Origin: an uncultured Rhodovulum sp.
Lineage (GTDB): Bacteria; Pseudomonadota; Alphaproteobacteria; Rhodobacterales; Rhodobacteraceae
Direction: 5' to 3'
DNA length: 5,787 nucleotides
Assembly: GCA_946221765.1 (NCBI GenBank)
Contig: CAMIMK010000214.1
Span: 1-5,787, forward strand
Numbering within the stretch: position 1 is the first letter of the stretch; each line of letters starts with the position of its first letter. The notes under the pieces are model-generated. The model ran no database searches. It was not told the DNA's origin and worked only from the letters and a program-made list of their open reading frames with translations. Below, piece after piece: positions 5,475 through 5,787 of the stretch. A program made the translations under genes and the position numbers.

Positions 5475-5787
5475 TCGAGGGGCTGGCGCGGCTGCTCGAC
5501 CTGGGCGAGGCGGGGATCGCCGGCTTCATCCTTGTCTTCTGCCGTGCGGCGGGCGTCCTCGGCCTGCTGCCGGGCTTCGGCGAACAGATGATCCCGGCCC
5601 GGGTCCGCCTCGGGCTCGCAGTCGCGCTCGCCCTGGCCACCTGGCCGCTGATCAGCACGCTGGAGCTGCCGCAGCGGCCGTTCCTCGTCCTCGTCCTGAT
5701 CGAGGCGGGGGTGGGGCTCCTGCTCGGCCTCGCGGTGCGGCTGATGGTCGTGGCGCTGCAACTGGCCGGGGCGATCGCCGCGCAGTC
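5471..5787 (+). CDS. fliR: Flagellar export protein FliR, 5' part
   Basis: The ATG at 5471 overlaps the flhA stop codon (ATGA), and 105 codons are present before the window ends, against about 255-265 in the full family. FliR is an integral membrane component of the flagellar export gate, assembling with FliP and FliQ. The visible part shows three hydrophobic segments (about 13-36, 46-62 and 70-98) and family-typical stretches: CRAAGVLGLLPGFGEQMIPARVRLGLA near the start, then IEAGVGLLLGLAVRLMV and LQLAGAIAAQS at the cut. No good independent ribosome binding site precedes it (only GGGG at 5462-5465), so translation is likely coupled to flhA. The truncation is only the window edge. The order flhA-fliR suggests flhB may follow outside the window. 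Confidence 0.93.
   Translation, partial: MIEGLARLLDLGEAGIAGFILVFCRAAGVLGLLPGFGEQMIPARVRLGLAVALALATWPLISTLELPQRPFLVLVLIEAGVGLLLGLAVRLMVVALQLAGAIAAQ

Overview
The base composition is strongly GC-rich, with G/C third positions in all genes. Together with a BetA-type choline dehydrogenase and FlhA/FliR proteins of alphaproteobacterial character, this points to an alphaproteobacterium, most likely Rhodobacterales (Roseobacter/Rhodobacter/Paracoccus relatives). The order-level assignment is inferred from remembered protein sequences, not from a search.

Layout: (1) positions 1-97 hold no gene I can support, but contain a perfect 9-bp GC-rich hairpin just past the end of betA. (2) 98-1744, minus strand: a complete GMC-family choline dehydrogenase (betA). 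(3) 1745-1959: a divergent intergenic region with a 16-bp inverted repeat (TTGACTGGCAAGTCAA) and, closer to the next gene, a CtrA-like box. (4) 1960-2928, plus strand: a secreted lytic-transglycosylase-like (SLT domain) protein starting at TTG. (5) 2929-3285: a 357-bp spacer with a GC hairpin, three exact tandem copies of a 10-bp unit, and a second CtrA-like box. (6) 3286-3384: a 32-codon small ORF with an excellent ribosome binding site, ending 5 bp before flhA. (7) 3390-5474: complete flhA. (8) 5471-5787: the first 105 codons of fliR, overlapping flhA by ATGA and running off the window.

Functionally the right two thirds is the edge of a flagellar export-apparatus operon (flhA-fliR, very likely followed by more export genes). 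The SLT-domain gene in front of it could supply the peptidoglycan opening needed to assemble the flagellar rod. The SLT gene and the flhA transcription unit carry the same kind of TTAA-N7-TTAA-like element about 50 bp before their first start codon, which suggests shared cell-cycle/motility control by CtrA. The betA gene belongs to osmoprotectant (glycine betaine) metabolism and appears to be an unrelated neighbour.

I found no mobile element, CRISPR array, tRNA or rRNA. The most unusual points are the small ORF translated into flhA, the paired CtrA-like boxes and the 10-bp triple repeat. None is proof of a new system.
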